A stretch of DNA of 52,194 nucleotides from Bacillota bacterium (GCA_023393235.1 JAEWMH010000052.1:1-52194), one strand, 5' to 3'. Shown: positions 6,349 to 16,631, numbered from the stretch's first letter. The notes: a model not told the origin generated them from the sequence alone. Numbers and translations are program-made.

Positions 6349-9300
6349 TCAAGACGGATCCTGCCTCATCAGAGGCAGAAGAACCGTGATCCGGTGGGGC
6401 ATATGGTCGTCCTTCAGGTCCAGGAAGGCCTCCGGCCCCGCCTGCAGCACAACGTCCCTGCTGCCGCCCGCCGGCTGCTCCCGGGTAAATACCAGCGTAT
6501 ACACCGTGCTGCCGAACCGGTAGTCCACCTGGAAGCCCGGCCAGGCGTCGGGGACACACGGGTCGAGCCACAGTCTGTCGCCGCGGCGGCGGATGCCGAG
6601 GATCCACTCCAGCCCCACCTGGTACATCCATCCCGCGGCGCCGGTGTACCAGGTCCAGCCCGCGTGGCCCCGGTGGGGCTCGGATGTGTAAACATCGGCG
6701 GCCATCACATATGGCTCGCCGGTGTACTGCCGGACCTCCTGATCGGTCCGGGTATGGTTCACCGGGTTGAGCAGATGGAACAGCTCAACCGCTTTGTCCG
6801 CCTGCCCCAGCTTGCTCCAGGCGGCGATGCTCCAGATGACCCCGTGAGTATATTGGGCCCCATTCTCCCGGATGCCCGGGGGGTAGCCCTGGATGTAGCC
6901 GGGGCTGGGATCGGTTTTGTCGAAGGCGGGAGTTAACAGACGCGCCAGGGACAGCTCCCGGTCCACCAGCTCCCGGTCGAAGGACCGCATGGCCTGCCAG
7001 GCCCGATCCTCCGGAGCCCCGCCGGAGAGCACCGACCAGGATTGGGCGATGGCGTCGATCCGGCATTCATCATTGCGGATGGAGCCCAGCCAGCTGCCGG
7101 AGTCTGTGAAGGCCCTCCGGTACCATTGGCCGTCCCAGGCATGGGCATTGGCCGCCTGGAACAGGCTTTCCCGCCGCTCCCGGTAACGGGCCACCCGCTC
7201 CTCATCCCCGCGCTTTCCGCAGATTCCTTCGAAGCGCTCGAGGATTTCCCCCAGAAACCAAGCCAGCCATACGCTTTCGCCCCGGCCCTTATCTCCGGCC
7301 AGATTGAGCCCGTCATTCCAGTCGCCTACACCGATCAGGGGCAGGCCATGCTCGCCAATGCGCGACAGGGCTTTTTCGATCGCCTGAAGGCAGTGCTCGT
7401 AGATGGTGCCTGTCCGTCCGGAAAGAACCGTCGGCTCATACCGCTCATGCTCCCCTTCCTTCAGAGGTTCACTCACCAGATAGGGGGCGGTTTCCTCCCA
7501 AAGAGTCCGGTCCCCCGTATGCTCTGTGTAGCGGGAGGCCACATAAGGCAGCCACAGCAGGTCGTCGGAGAACAGGGTGCGGATGCCCCGCTCTGTCTCT
7601 TCATGCCACCAGTGCTGCACATCACCCTCCTCATATTGGTGGGCGGCGTGGAGCAGCACTTGCCGCCGGGCGAATTCCGGCGCTGTATGCAGCAGCGCCA
7701 GCGTATCCTGCAGCTGGTCCCGGTAGCCGAAGGCACCGCCGGCCTGGAAGAAGCCGCTGCGGGCCCAAATCCGGCAGGCCAGCGTCTGATACAGCAGCCA
7801 GCCGTTCAAAAGCAGGTCCATCTCCCGGGCGGGAGTGGTTACCTTCACCTGATGCAGCATGGTATTCCAATACTGCTCCATCTCTGCCCAGGCCGCATCG
7901 CACTTGGCTCCGTCAGCGTATAGGCGGGCCAATGCCGCCGCTTCCGTTTCGGAGGAGGTGCAGCCCAAGAGAATCAGAACCTCCCGTTCTTCGCCGGGGA
8001 GGAGGATCAGCTCCTGACGGATGGCGCCGCAGGAGGCGGCTTGGACACCGGTCCGGTTGGACAGGCGGTTTCCCGCCATCCCGGCCGGAGCTTCCATACT
8101 GCCGTTGCGGCCGACAAATTCCAGCTGATCCGAGGTCCAGCTTTGGCCGCTGCCTCCTTCTTTGCCTTCATCTCCATCCCCGGCATCGCCGCCTAGACCC
8201 ATTGCCTCCCGGCTCTCCCCGCCTTCCGGGAAAATCCCCAGGAATGCAGTAGCTTCCCGGAAATGCTCCTGATACGTATTCTGCGCCGTTATAATCGCTG
8301 CCGCTTCATCCCGCTGGACCACAATATGCGCTGCCGTTTGCTGCCGCCCCACTCCCAATACCCACTCCGCATAGTAGGCCAACGACAGCCGCCTTTGCCG
8401 GGAGGAGGTGTTGGAAAGACGCAAACGCATAATTTTTACCGGGTCCTTCACCGGGACAAATAAGGTTAATTCATGGCGGATGCCTTCCCGCTCATGACGG
8501 AATACGGAGTAGCCTTGTCCGTGGACAACGGTATACGGTTCAAGATGTTTGCCGGGGGAAGGGGTAAGGGTCCACAAAAGACCGGATTCCTCATCCTTCA
8601 AATATCCCTGCTCGCCGGGCGGATCCAGCACCGGGTCGTTAGACCAGGGGGTCAGCTTGCACTCCCGGCTGTTGCGCCAGAAGGTATAGCCGGTACCCAG
8701 CTCCGTAACAAGGGCCCCGAAGCCGGGGTTCGCCAGAACATTGGTCCAGGGCCCCGGCAGATGGCGGCCGTCCGCTATGGTAAGCCGGTATTCCCGGCCG
8801 TCCGGTGTAAAGCCTCCCCAGCCGTTAAAGAAGAGAAGCTCCTTGGAGTCCGCCGCTGCCAATGGAGTCAGGATGCCCCTGCCTGCAGCGTGCCCCGCAC
8901 CCGGCGTGATTCCCCGCCCAGTCGCTCCAGCCATTCCCGCCGGAGCGACAGAGAAACGGGTCGTCCCGGGCTGAGCGTGAGCCGTGTGAATAGGAGTCCT
9001 TGCTCCTCCAGTACCGTCCAGATTCGCTTGTTTGCCTCTGGCCTCATCTTGTCCTGTCCACGCTGCATCCGTTCCATCAGACCTCGACACCCTGGATCCA
9101 TCCAATCCATCCGGGGCCGTCCCTGCTCTTCCTTCTTCCACCCCCGGCTCCAGTGCTGCCGGCATCCGGCTGTCTGCGGCAGGTGTCCCTTCCACACTGC
9201 CGCCGCCATTCTTGACCAGCGCCAGCGCCGGACTGTCGCCGCGCAGGGTGCGCAGCTGGGAGGCCAGGCTGGCCCCGCCGGCCTGGAGATTGACCCTTGC

Positions 9301-12300
9301 TGCCGCCATCAGCAGCACACGGTCTTCCTCTGCTAGCCGGTGGACGGGAATCACATGGATCCCGGAGACGCCGTGCCCGAAGCGGTCAACTCCATGCTCC
9401 GCCGCCCGCTGCAGCGCCTCCTGCAGGTCCTGCTGGTATCCGTCCCGGGACAGGTTCAGGATCACCAAATCGTAAACTAGCCCCAGCCGACGGGCGTATT
9501 CATGGCCGGTGAGCAGCTTGATCACAAAGGGCAGATGGCTCTTGTCGCCGATCTGCACCACCATAATCGGGCGGTCGCCCGAAATTCCGAAGGACCATAA
9601 ACCCGACTGCCCCTTCACATTGGCGGCAACCGCCTCCCGGCGGTCCTTGCGCAGCGGCGGGGTATAGAGCGCGAGCCCCGCCAGCCGCTGGAATATGGCG
9701 GCTTCCCGCCCGTCCAGCTGCAGGCTGCGCAGCTCGATCCGGCTGCGGTTCCACGCCAGCTGGAACGCCCGGTCCGCCTGCTGGTCGCAGGCCAGACGGG
9801 CTGCGGCCTCCACCGCATCCTGCCGCTCATCCGCCACAGCCGTCACCGCATACAGCACCGCCTTTTCCTCAGGTGCCAGCTCCACTCGGCGCCGCATGAT
9901 GAAGGCGGGGTCTGCCACCGAGCCGGTTTTGGCCTTTAGCCGGCTTTTGGCGTTTTGGGGCTCTGCCAGGGTATACCCCCGGCCCACAAAGGCCGCCCGG
10001 TCCGTCTCGAACTCCACCGGGCCCAAAGATTGCCCATCCGACGCCAGCAGGTGGGCGGACCAGAGAGAACGGTCCTTCACCGTACGCGGACGCCTGCCGG
10101 CTACCAGGCAGCCGCTCTCTTCATCGTAGGCGGTGCGGACAAACAGCTTGCTGAAGGCGGGATGGGCATCATCCGCAATGGGACTGGACATGGCCAGCTC
10201 CATAAAGGTGGTGACCTCCAGCACCTTTTTCTCGTCGCTGTGGTTGACCAGGGTAATCCGCCGCACCTCCGCATCCGCCTCTGGAGAGACAGCAATCTCC
10301 ATCTTGGTTTCCACCAGTCCGTCCCGGCGCTGGAAAACCGCTTTATCCAGTTCGAAGCGGACCAGCGATTCGTCAGGCTTCACCCGGGCCGGCTGATAGG
10401 AGGCTGACCACAGCTTGCCCTCACCCACATCCCAAATATAGATCCCGCTGACCCAGGAGTCCCGCACCGGCTCCTCCCGCCAGCGGGTAACGGACAGGCC
10501 GTCCCAGCTGCTGTAGCCTGCACCGCTGGCCGTGACCATCGTCATGAAGCGGCCGTTGGAGAGCAGGCAGACCTCCGGTACGGCGGTATGGGGGGAGCGG
10601 AACTCCCGGACGGAGGCGGTATCCGCAGGCTGTTTCTCCTGCCGGGGAGTGGACCGGTACATCTCCGGATGGCGGATCCATTTGGGCCTCGACGGAATCC
10701 GTTCCTGCAGCAAAAGCTCTGCTGCCTGGATTTCCTTGCTCTTGTGGAACCGGTCGTACATGGTCCGGGGCAGCAGCAGATTGCCCAGAGTCAACAGGCT
10801 CATGCCCTGATGGTGGGCCATAAAGCTGCGGATCACCATATGGCGGCTGCCTCCAGGCATCCGGCGGGGGGTGCAGTCGATGGCTTCATAGAAGCCGTAT
10901 TTGCCCCGGGCGCCCCATTCCTCCATTTCGTGCAAAGCGGCAATTCCCCGGTCCCGGGAGAAGGGCAACGACATGACGGTGGCGTAGGGCGCCAGCACCA
11001 AATCCTGCTCCAGCCCGCGCTTGAAGCCCAGACCCGGAACCCCGAAGGCCCGGTACTGGTAGTTCATCTGATGATCGTAGGCGTAATAGCCGGATTCGGA
11101 AATCCCGAAGGGCACCTTGCGCTGCCGGGCATATTCGATCTGCCGGTCCACCACAGCCTGGTAGGTGCTGTCCCACAGGGTATCCCGGTAGGTTTTCATA
11201 AAAAGCCAAGGCATCAGATATTCGAACATGGTTCCCGACCAGGACAGCAAAAGCGGGCGGCTGCCCGATTTGGTCAACGTCCGGCCCAGCACATTCCAGT
11301 GGGATACGGGCACCTGGCCCATGGCAATAGCAACAAAGCTGGCCTGCCGGGCTTCAGAGGCCAGAAGATCGTACAGCACATTATCCCGTTTGCCCTCTTT
11401 GACATGGTACCCGAGGGAGAAGAGATTGGTCTTCCCGTCCAGAAGCGGGCGGAAGTTGGTAGACTGCGCCAACGATTCCATCCGCGCCGCCAGACGTGTA
11501 CCCCGGTTGCGGACCGTGGAACGGCGGCCGATATGGGGCATCAGCTCCTGGGCAAAGGCCACCTGGAACTCATCCTTGCTCCGGGGCCTTCTTCTGTCCG
11601 GCACCAGATCGTTCATACCCAGATGTCCGTCGGTTTCCATCCATTCCAGAAGCCCCTCCCGGGCGGCAATCAGGCAGACAGCCAGGTTGCCCGAATCCAC
11701 GGTGGACACATACACAGGGTTCAGCGGAGCCAGGTTGGTGGTGTCGTACCAGTTGTAGAGATGGCCTTCCCATTTCTCCATTCTCTCGATGGTGCCGATG
11801 GTCCGCTCCAGCCGTTCGATCATCCCCGGCGTGTCGATAAACCCGAAGTCCCGGGCGGCCAGCACACAGGTGAGATATAGTCCGATATTGGTGGGGGAGG
11901 TGCGGTGGGCGACCCCCTTGTCCCCTTCCATCTGGACATTGTCCGGAGGCAGCCAGGAATCCTCTTCCGTCACATACGCCTCATAAAAGGCCCAAATATC
12001 TGCAGACAGCTTACGCAGCTCCTGCTCCTCATCCTTGCTGAAAACCACCTGGTCGGATTCCGCCTCGCGGTCCAGCCAACGCACCACTAGAGGTGCCAGG
12101 GCCCATAATACCGCTACGGCCAGACCGGCCAGCTGCAGGGCATCGATACTCCCCCAAATTCCGTCTGCAGGGAAAAAAGCCCAGCGTCTGCCTTGCCCGG
12201 CAAAACCGCCGGAGCCCCATCCCCCGCCTGCCGGAATCGTCCGGCCTGCAAACAAACCGAGGGCCAGCAGGGCGATGGCAACATAGCCGCCGGATAAGCC

Positions 12301-15066
12301 GGACAGCAGGGGCTGGCCTTTTTTGCCGCTTTGCCGCTCCACCTCGGACTGGCTTACCCATTCCAGCAGCCTGCGCTTGGAGACGCTGATCCGGTAAAGG
12401 GTCCGCCCCACGGCATCCAGCAGCATGATGCTTTGGAACGGCAGCGTCACCAGAGCCAAGACGCATTGGGCAAGGGTCAGCAGCAGCCCTTTGGGCCGGT
12501 AAACCAGGGTATGCGGTGTCATCAGCTGGCGGACAAAAGGCGCACAGAGAGTCAACAGCACCAGCCCGTACCAGCGCCATGGGGAACCCGGCAGCACTGG
12601 TACAGCCAGAATGGTGATAGCCAGAAGCACAGGCGCCAGCAGGCTGCGCCGCAGATTGTCCACGATCTGCCAGCGGGTCAGGGGCGTCAGGTCGGCGGGG
12701 ATCCGCTCCCCGTCTGCATTCCGGGTATGGCGCTTCAGCCAGGGCAGCAGCTGCCAATCTCCACGCGTCCAGCGGTGCTGCCGTTTTTGGTGGGACAGGA
12801 AGGTGGACGGGCAGTCGTCGATCAGCTCAATGTCCGAAAGAAAACCCGCCCGCAGAAAGCCGCCCTCCAGAAGGTCATGGCTCAGCACGCTGTTCTCCGG
12901 AAAAAGATGACCCAGAACCGTATGAAAGGCGTCCACGTCGAAAATTCCCTTGCCGGTAAAAATCCCTTGGCCCATAGCATCCTGATACGGATCTGACACG
13001 GCAAAAGCGTACGGATCCAGTCCCGGCTCCGACGACCAGATAGAGGCCAGCCGGGACTTCCGGGCGCTTTCGTAGGTCATGCCGATTCTCGGCTGGAGCA
13101 CGCCGTGCCCCTCGACCACCCGGGTTCCGCCGGCATTCAGCCGGGGGCGGTTGTAGGGCAGGTGCATAGCTCCGATCATCCGGCGTCCGGATTCCAGTGG
13201 CAGGCGGGTGTCCGCATCCAGTGTAATGACATAACGGATGCGGGAGAGCACAGAGCTGTCTCCCGCTACGGTACCGAAGCTAGTATGTTCGTCGCCCTTC
13301 AGCAGGCGGACGAATTCCACCAGCTTGCCGCGTTTGCGCTCCCAGCCCATCCAGACCTGCTCCGCATCATTCCATTGGCGGCTGCGGTGAAACAGGTGGA
13401 AGGTGGCTTCGGGATAACGGCTGTTCAGCTTTTCGATTTCACCGGTGGCCTGCTTCAGCACCTTCTCGTCCTGGGGCAGCCGCTCCTTGTCCGCATCGCG
13501 GAAGTCGCTTAATATGGCGAAGTGGATATTCGGGTCCCGGTTAGCCAGATAATGAAGCTCCATCCGTTCGGCGGTGGCCGCGGCATCCTCAGGAGTGGAC
13601 CAGATCACCGGAATCACCACCATGGTGGCAGCATCCTCGGGCACCCCTTCGGAGAAATCGTAGCGCAAGAGCCGGCTGGGGGTTTTGACCCGTTCGATCA
13701 GCCAATGCAGGGCGGTAATAGCATATTCGCTGGCAGGCAGTGCCGCCAGCAGCACAACGGCGGTCCAGCCGCCAAGGGACAGATTCCCGGCGCTCACGCC
13801 GATCCAGAGGGACGCCAAGACCAGCGCCGACGCAAAAGCCAGCACCAACAGCTGCATATACAGCATGGCAGCCCGGGTTTTGATCCCGGCTTCCGGCAGG
13901 GCCCCGGTTTTGCCGCATTGGCGGAGTGCCTTTTGCAGGGCGGTGAGCCCCCGGCCCTCTAAGAGATAATAGGCGGCGCAGCAGTCCCGGGAGAGCAGGC
14001 TGCTCCCGGTTCCCGCATCGGCCCCGGCTGCTTGGGCTGCTGCTGCTTGATGCTCCTTGGCGCGTAATCTCCCGTCAGCCAGCTCTACCGCCTTGGCCGC
14101 CACCAGATTCTCCGGCACCCGCATCCGCTTGGCCAGGGTGGCCGTACGGCTGCGCAGGGTGTGGCGGCTGGCACTGTCCAGCCGAGGGTAATCTCCGGCC
14201 AGCTCCCGGCGGAGGGTGTTCTCTACCATGCTGATCTGCTCGAACAAGGGACTCCATTGGGTCCGGGAGAGATTCCGCAGGCTCACGATGACATTGCCTG
14301 TACTCACCTGATATTGCGCCTGCAGCTGATAATCATAAGAAAGAATGGAGTCCAGGCTTTCGGGTCCGTTGTCCAGCTTGCATACCAGCCATTCGCCGAG
14401 ATGCGCCGAATCCTCTGCATGCTCCCGCAGATGGCGGACCAGCTGGACAATCACCGCACCCGACAGGGGCAGCTCCAGCCCGGCACCCTCCAAAGACTCC
14501 TTCAGCCGCTCCGGTGTCAGCTCTGACGGCGGAATATCCGCCAGCATCCTGTCCACCCGGGCGCATATAGTGCGCCGCTCCTTCACCGGCTCCATCAGAG
14601 CGGCCAGCCGGCGGATCAGCTCTATTTTCATAAATACGGGCAGGGACCAGGCTTCGGCAATGGACAGCACGGAAACCTCCTGATACGCCTCCAGGTAAGC
14701 AACCAGCGTATCCTCCCCGTACAAGCCGTCAGTTTCCTCCAGATATGCCGCACAGATGGCGGATATCCGGCGTTCCCCGGCTTTGCCAACGGCAGGCAGG
14801 GTTTTGGCCGGCACCCCCAGGGTGTCCTCTTTTAAGCCCAGTATTTCCGCTTCAATAAATTCCGAATGGTCCAAAAGCCATTCCTCGGCTGGTTGTCCGC
14901 AGGCGCCTTGGTTCTCATGAAGCTCCCTGACAAAGGCCCTCAGCTCCCCGATGTCCCCTTCCAATTGCCTCCACAAGGCCTTCGGCGAAAGGCGGCGTTC
15001 GTGCGGGTCGTGCTCAAGTGCAAGCTTATGTGCATGGTCCCTTAGCTTATCCTCATTCCAACCCAT
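6349..15066 (-). CDS. Cyclic beta-1,2-glucan synthase-like protein (GT84 + GH94), giant membrane enzyme
   Basis: About 2905 residues from ATG 15066, six bases after GGAGG; an upstream GTG at 15102 has no such site. The N-terminal third holds membrane spans and a glycosyltransferase with a DADTRLP motif (near residue 617) and the processive-enzyme QxxRW motif (QHRWTRG, near 764), as in GT84. Further hydrophobic segments follow. The C-terminal part is a phosphorylase-like GH94 region with the catalytic-acid motif GVGDWNDGLN (near 2582). In NdvB/Cgs enzymes these parts initiate, elongate and trim cyclic beta-1,2-glucan. Two disordered inserts (about 1954-2065, and a Gly/Glu-rich one near 2270-2310) interrupt the C-terminal half. 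It lies downstream of the methyltransferase gene at 15182 and ends at the 6236-6300 terminator. The product may differ from the proteobacterial glucan. Confidence 0.85.
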   Translation of the reverse strand: MGWNEDKLRDHAHKLALEHDPHERRLSPKALWRQLEGDIGELRAFVRELHENQGACGQPAEEWLLDHSEFIEAEILGLKEDTLGVPAKTLPAVGKAGERRISAICAAYLEETDGLYGEDTLVAYLEAYQEVSVLSIAEAWSLPVFMKIELIRRLAALMEPVKERRTICARVDRMLADIPPSELTPERLKESLEGAGLELPLSGAVIVQLVRHLREHAEDSAHLGEWLVCKLDNGPESLDSILSYDYQLQAQYQVSTGNVIVSLRNLSRTQWSPLFEQISMVENTLRRELAGDYPRLDSASRHTLRSRTATLAKRMRVPENLVAAKAVELADGRLRAKEHQAAAAQAAGADAGTGSSLLSRDCCAAYYLLEGRGLTALQKALRQCGKTGALPEAGIKTRAAMLYMQLLVLAFASALVLASLWIGVSAGNLSLGGWTAVVLLAALPASEYAITALHWLIERVKTPSRLLRYDFSEGVPEDAATMVVIPVIWSTPEDAAATAERMELHYLANRDPNIHFAILSDFRDADKERLPQDEKVLKQATGEIEKLNSRYPEATFHLFHRSRQWNDAEQVWMGWERKRGKLVEFVRLLKGDEHTSFGTVAGDSSVLSRIRYVITLDADTRLPLESGRRMIGAMHLPYNRPRLNAGGTRVVEGHGVLQPRIGMTYESARKSRLASIWSSEPGLDPYAFAVSDPYQDAMGQGIFTGKGIFDVDAFHTVLGHLFPENSVLSHDLLEGGFLRAGFLSDIELIDDCPSTFLSHQKRQHRWTRGDWQLLPWLKRHTRNADGERIPADLTPLTRWQIVDNLRRSLLAPVLLAITILAVPVLPGSPWRWYGLVLLTLCAPFVRQLMTPHTLVYRPKGLLLTLAQCVLALVTLPFQSIMLLDAVGRTLYRISVSKRRLLEWVSQSEVERQSGKKGQPLLSGLSGGYVAIALLALGLFAGRTIPAGGGWGSGGFAGQGRRWAFFPADGIWGSIDALQLAGLAVAVLWALAPLVVRWLDREAESDQVVFSKDEEQELRKLSADIWAFYEAYVTEEDSWLPPDNVQMEGDKGVAHRTSPTNIGLYLTCVLAARDFGFIDTPGMIERLERTIGTIERMEKWEGHLYNWYDTTNLAPLNPVYVSTVDSGNLAVCLIAAREGLLEWMETDGHLGMNDLVPDRRRPRSKDEFQVAFAQELMPHIGRRSTVRNRGTRLAARMESLAQSTNFRPLLDGKTNLFSLGYHVKEGKRDNVLYDLLASEARQASFVAIAMGQVPVSHWNVLGRTLTKSGSRPLLLSWSGTMFEYLMPWLFMKTYRDTLWDSTYQAVVDRQIEYARQRKVPFGISESGYYAYDHQMNYQYRAFGVPGLGFKRGLEQDLVLAPYATVMSLPFSRDRGIAALHEMEEWGARGKYGFYEAIDCTPRRMPGGSRHMVIRSFMAHHQGMSLLTLGNLLLPRTMYDRFHKSKEIQAAELLLQERIPSRPKWIRHPEMYRSTPRQEKQPADTASVREFRSPHTAVPEVCLLSNGRFMTMVTASGAGYSSWDGLSVTRWREEPVRDSWVSGIYIWDVGEGKLWSASYQPARVKPDESLVRFELDKAVFQRRDGLVETKMEIAVSPEADAEVRRITLVNHSDEKKVLEVTTFMELAMSSPIADDAHPAFSKLFVRTAYDEESGCLVAGRRPRTVKDRSLWSAHLLASDGQSLGPVEFETDRAAFVGRGYTLAEPQNAKSRLKAKTGSVADPAFIMRRRVELAPEEKAVLYAVTAVADERQDAVEAAARLACDQQADRAFQLAWNRSRIELRSLQLDGREAAIFQRLAGLALYTPPLRKDRREAVAANVKGQSGLWSFGISGDRPIMVVQIGDKSHLPFVIKLLTGHEYARRLGLVYDLVILNLSRDGYQQDLQEALQRAAEHGVDRFGHGVSGIHVIPVHRLAEEDRVLLMAAARVNLQAGGASLASQLRTLRGDSPALALVKNGGGSVEGTPAADSRMPAALEPGVEEGRAGTAPDGLDGSRVSRSDGTDAAWTGQDEARGKQANLDGTGGARTPIHTAHAQPGTTRFSVAPAGMAGATGRGITPGAGHAAGRGILTPLAAADSKELLFFNGWGGFTPDGREYRLTIADGRHLPGPWTNVLANPGFGALVTELGTGYTFWRNSRECKLTPWSNDPVLDPPGEQGYLKDEESGLLWTLTPSPGKHLEPYTVVHGQGYSVFRHEREGIRHELTLFVPVKDPVKIMRLRLSNTSSRQRRLSLAYYAEWVLGVGRQQTAAHIVVQRDEAAAIITAQNTYQEHFREATAFLGIFPEGGESREAMGLGGDAGDGDEGKEGGSGQSWTSDQLEFVGRNGSMEAPAGMAGNRLSNRTGVQAASCGAIRQELILLPGEEREVLILLGCTSSETEAAALARLYADGAKCDAAWAEMEQYWNTMLHQVKVTTPAREMDLLLNGWLLYQTLACRIWARSGFFQAGGAFGYRDQLQDTLALLHTAPEFARRQVLLHAAHQYEEGDVQHWWHEETERGIRTLFSDDLLWLPYVASRYTEHTGDRTLWEETAPYLVSEPLKEGEHERYEPTVLSGRTGTIYEHCLQAIEKALSRIGEHGLPLIGVGDWNDGLNLAGDKGRGESVWLAWFLGEILERFEGICGKRGDEERVARYRERRESLFQAANAHAWDGQWYRRAFTDSGSWLGSIRNDECRIDAIAQSWSVLSGGAPEDRAWQAMRSFDRELVDRELSLARLLTPAFDKTDPSPGYIQGYPPGIRENGAQYTHGVIWSIAAWSKLGQADKAVELFHLLNPVNHTRTDQEVRQYTGEPYVMAADVYTSEPHRGHAGWTWYTGAAGWMYQVGLEWILGIRRRGDRLWLDPCVPDAWPGFQVDYRFGSTVYTLVFTREQPAGGSRDVVLQAGPEAFLDLKDDHMPHRITVLLPLMRQDPS

Positions 15067-15181
15067 ACAAAACCTCCAACAACAAGAATGGCATAAAGTC
15101 ACTTCATTACCATTCCACGATATGGAGATTTTTATGAGTTTTATTTAGAAAATAAAGGCTGGAGCCTATCCTGAACAGCCT

Positions 15182-15931
15182 CTAATCTGTCCATGAACGC
15201 GGGTCCCGGACGTAATGTCCCTCCTCCAGGACGGCTTCGCGGAAGCCTGCCATTTGACTGATACGGCCACTTACCGGTCTTTGGCTGGCGGCCAGAATGA
15301 TATTGCATTGTCTGCCGGAGGACGGCAGCACGTACGCGGCGGTGTGCTTGAAGATGCGGGTTAACGTGGTATGGATGGCATTGATATGGCGGTCGTTGGA
15401 TTCCTTGCCGGCCAGGTTCAGGATGACCGCCCCTCCCGCAGCAAGCTTGGGTTCGGCCAGCCGGAAAAACTCCAGCGAGGTCAGATGCCGCGGTGTTCCC
15501 GCCGGGTTGAAGGCATCCACCAGGATAAAATCTAAGGAAGCGTCTGATTCGGCCAGCAAAAGGCTTCTTCCGTCACCCGCTGCCACATTGTCCTCCGTAT
15601 AACCGAAGTATTCCCGGCTGATCCGGATCACCTCTTCGTCCAGCTCGGCCACCCGGAAGGTGCCGGCAGGGAAGTGGCGGGGGATGGTGCCAATTCCAAG
15701 CCCGATCATGAAGGCGCGGGTGAAGTCGGGCCGGTGGTGCTTCATCAGATGGATCATCGCCTGAGGATATTCAAACAGGACCCGCTCGGGCTGGTCCAGG
15801 TCCATGGCGCCCTGTACCGCGCTTTCGGAAAATTGGAGCAGCCGGAAACGGCCGTTTTGCCCGTAGAGACGGAAGGTATCGTATACGTATAGCTCCTGTT
15901 GGGGGCTTTGGGTGTGGTGGATCAGCTGCAT
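15182..15931 (-). CDS. Spermidine-synthase-like methyltransferase-fold protein
   Basis: 249 residues. A Rossmann core shows the nucleotide-binding loop MIGLGIGTIPRHFP, an acidic strand end (VAELDEEVI), GDGRSLL, and DFILVDAFNPAGTP, in the order found in spermidine synthases and related aminopropyl- or methyltransferases. The usual N-terminal beta domain is short (about 40 residues: YVYDTFRLYG…LLQFSESAVQGAM), as in the SpeE-like proteins often called spermidine synthase in Firmicutes. True polyamine synthesis is uncertain, because no speD or speA lies nearby. It is transcribed toward the glucan-synthase-like gene with 115 bp between them and no strong terminator, so co-transcription is possible. 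Confidence 0.75.
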   Translation of the reverse strand: MQLIHHTQSPQQELYVYDTFRLYGQNGRFRLLQFSESAVQGAMDLDQPERVLFEYPQAMIHLMKHHRPDFTRAFMIGLGIGTIPRHFPAGTFRVAELDEEVIRISREYFGYTEDNVAAGDGRSLLLAESDASLDFILVDAFNPAGTPRHLTSLEFFRLAEPKLAAGGAVILNLAGKESNDRHINAIHTTLTRIFKHTAAYVLPSSGRQCNIILAASQRPVSGRISQMAGFREAVLEEGHYVRDPRSWTD

Positions 15932-16111
15932 GTTCGGGACGTCCTTTCCTTAAAGCGGGCTGGTGCCGCTTCTCTAAAGCACCATCATACACCAGGGTCG
16001 GGATGAGGTAAAAAAATAAATTTTTTCTGATTTGGCTTATCTCTGGAAGCTGAGTTTCGTTAGGAGATATGATAAAATAAAAATAGAAAATGACGAAGAA
16101 AAATTTCCTGC

Positions 16112-16192
16112 ATTCCCGCAGATAAAATTGCCCAGGCTACCGGGCTTTCCTTGGAGGATGTTCAACAGTTAGGCGGGCACGGAAGCGATTGA
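16112..16192 (+). pseudogene. Remnant of an Rpn-type (PD-(D/E)XK) nuclease/transposase-like gene, C-terminal tail
   Basis: Within the gap 15932-16262 an in-frame tail reads …DKIAQATGLSLEDVQQLGG… and stops with TGA at 16190-16192. The pattern I-A-x-x-T-G-L-S-x-E-x-I/V is typical of the extreme C-terminus of Rpn/YhgA-type recombination-promoting nucleases. Nothing recognisable of the nuclease domain remains upstream, and no start or ribosome site is present. The rest of the gap is A+T-rich sequence without a gene. The family call rests on about 20 residues only. Confidence 0.45.
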
Positions 16193-16219
16193 CCCTTCCC
16201 CTCATACCCAATCTTCAAC

Positions 16220-16252
16220 AAAAAGCCCGGACTCCGCAGAGCCCGGGTTTTT
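16220..16252. terminator. Bidirectional Rho-independent terminator
   Basis: The stem CCCGG-A-CTC pairs with GAG-C-CCGGG around CGCA, flanked by AAAAA on the left and TTTTT on the right. It lies just past the stop of the CotD-like gene on the minus strand and just after the Rpn-like remnant on the plus strand. Confidence 0.8.
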
Positions 16253-16262
16253 GAACGTGTGC

Positions 16263-16508
16263 TTATTTTTTTCTGCGGCGCTTGGCGTTGCGGACCTGGC
16301 TGACCTCGGCAACACCACCGATGGCGGGAGGACAGAATTCGTCCCGCACGGTTACTGCGTAGCAGTGCTTCGGCACAGGCACACAGTGATACCGGTTGAC
16401 GATCTCAATGGGGTGGATGACCTCTACCACTTGGGGCAGGTAAATATCCCGGTAGACCACCTGAGGCGGGTCAACAACTTGGCTTGCCGGACATTTGGGA
16501 CAGGACAT
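16263..16508 (-). CDS. CotD-like spore coat protein (81 aa)
   Basis: The start used is ATG 16508 (MSCPKCPASQ…), eight bases after GGGAG; a GTG three codons upstream overlaps that site. The protein begins with a CPKC pair. A repeated V-D-P-P-Q-V-V-Y / L-P-Q-V-V-E-V-I-H-P-I-E pattern follows, then HCVPVPKHC and a basic NAKRRRKK tail. Small coat proteins of the CotD type share the short length, the Cys/His-rich composition and the …P-I-V-H-P… pattern. A CATATATCG element (minus strand, 16547-16555) could be a sigma-K-like -10, which is speculative. It would be made in the mother cell late in sporulation. The family call is moderate. Confidence 0.5.
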   Translation of the reverse strand: MSCPKCPASQVVDPPQVVYRDIYLPQVVEVIHPIEIVNRYHCVPVPKHCYAVTVRDEFCPPAIGGVAEVSQVRNAKRRRKK

Positions 16509-16631
16509 GACGTTCACTCCCTTATCGGATAATTGGATTACATTACCGATATATGCCGGGAGGGCAAACGGTGCTTGTTCATTTACCTATTTTGCCGGGA
16601 ACAGGTCCGGAAAGGTCCGTTGCAGTCCGTT

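Noticed and set aside
10588..11880. 430-codon open frame on the plus strand
   Set aside because: It is antisense to the giant glucan-synthase-like gene and has no family signature.
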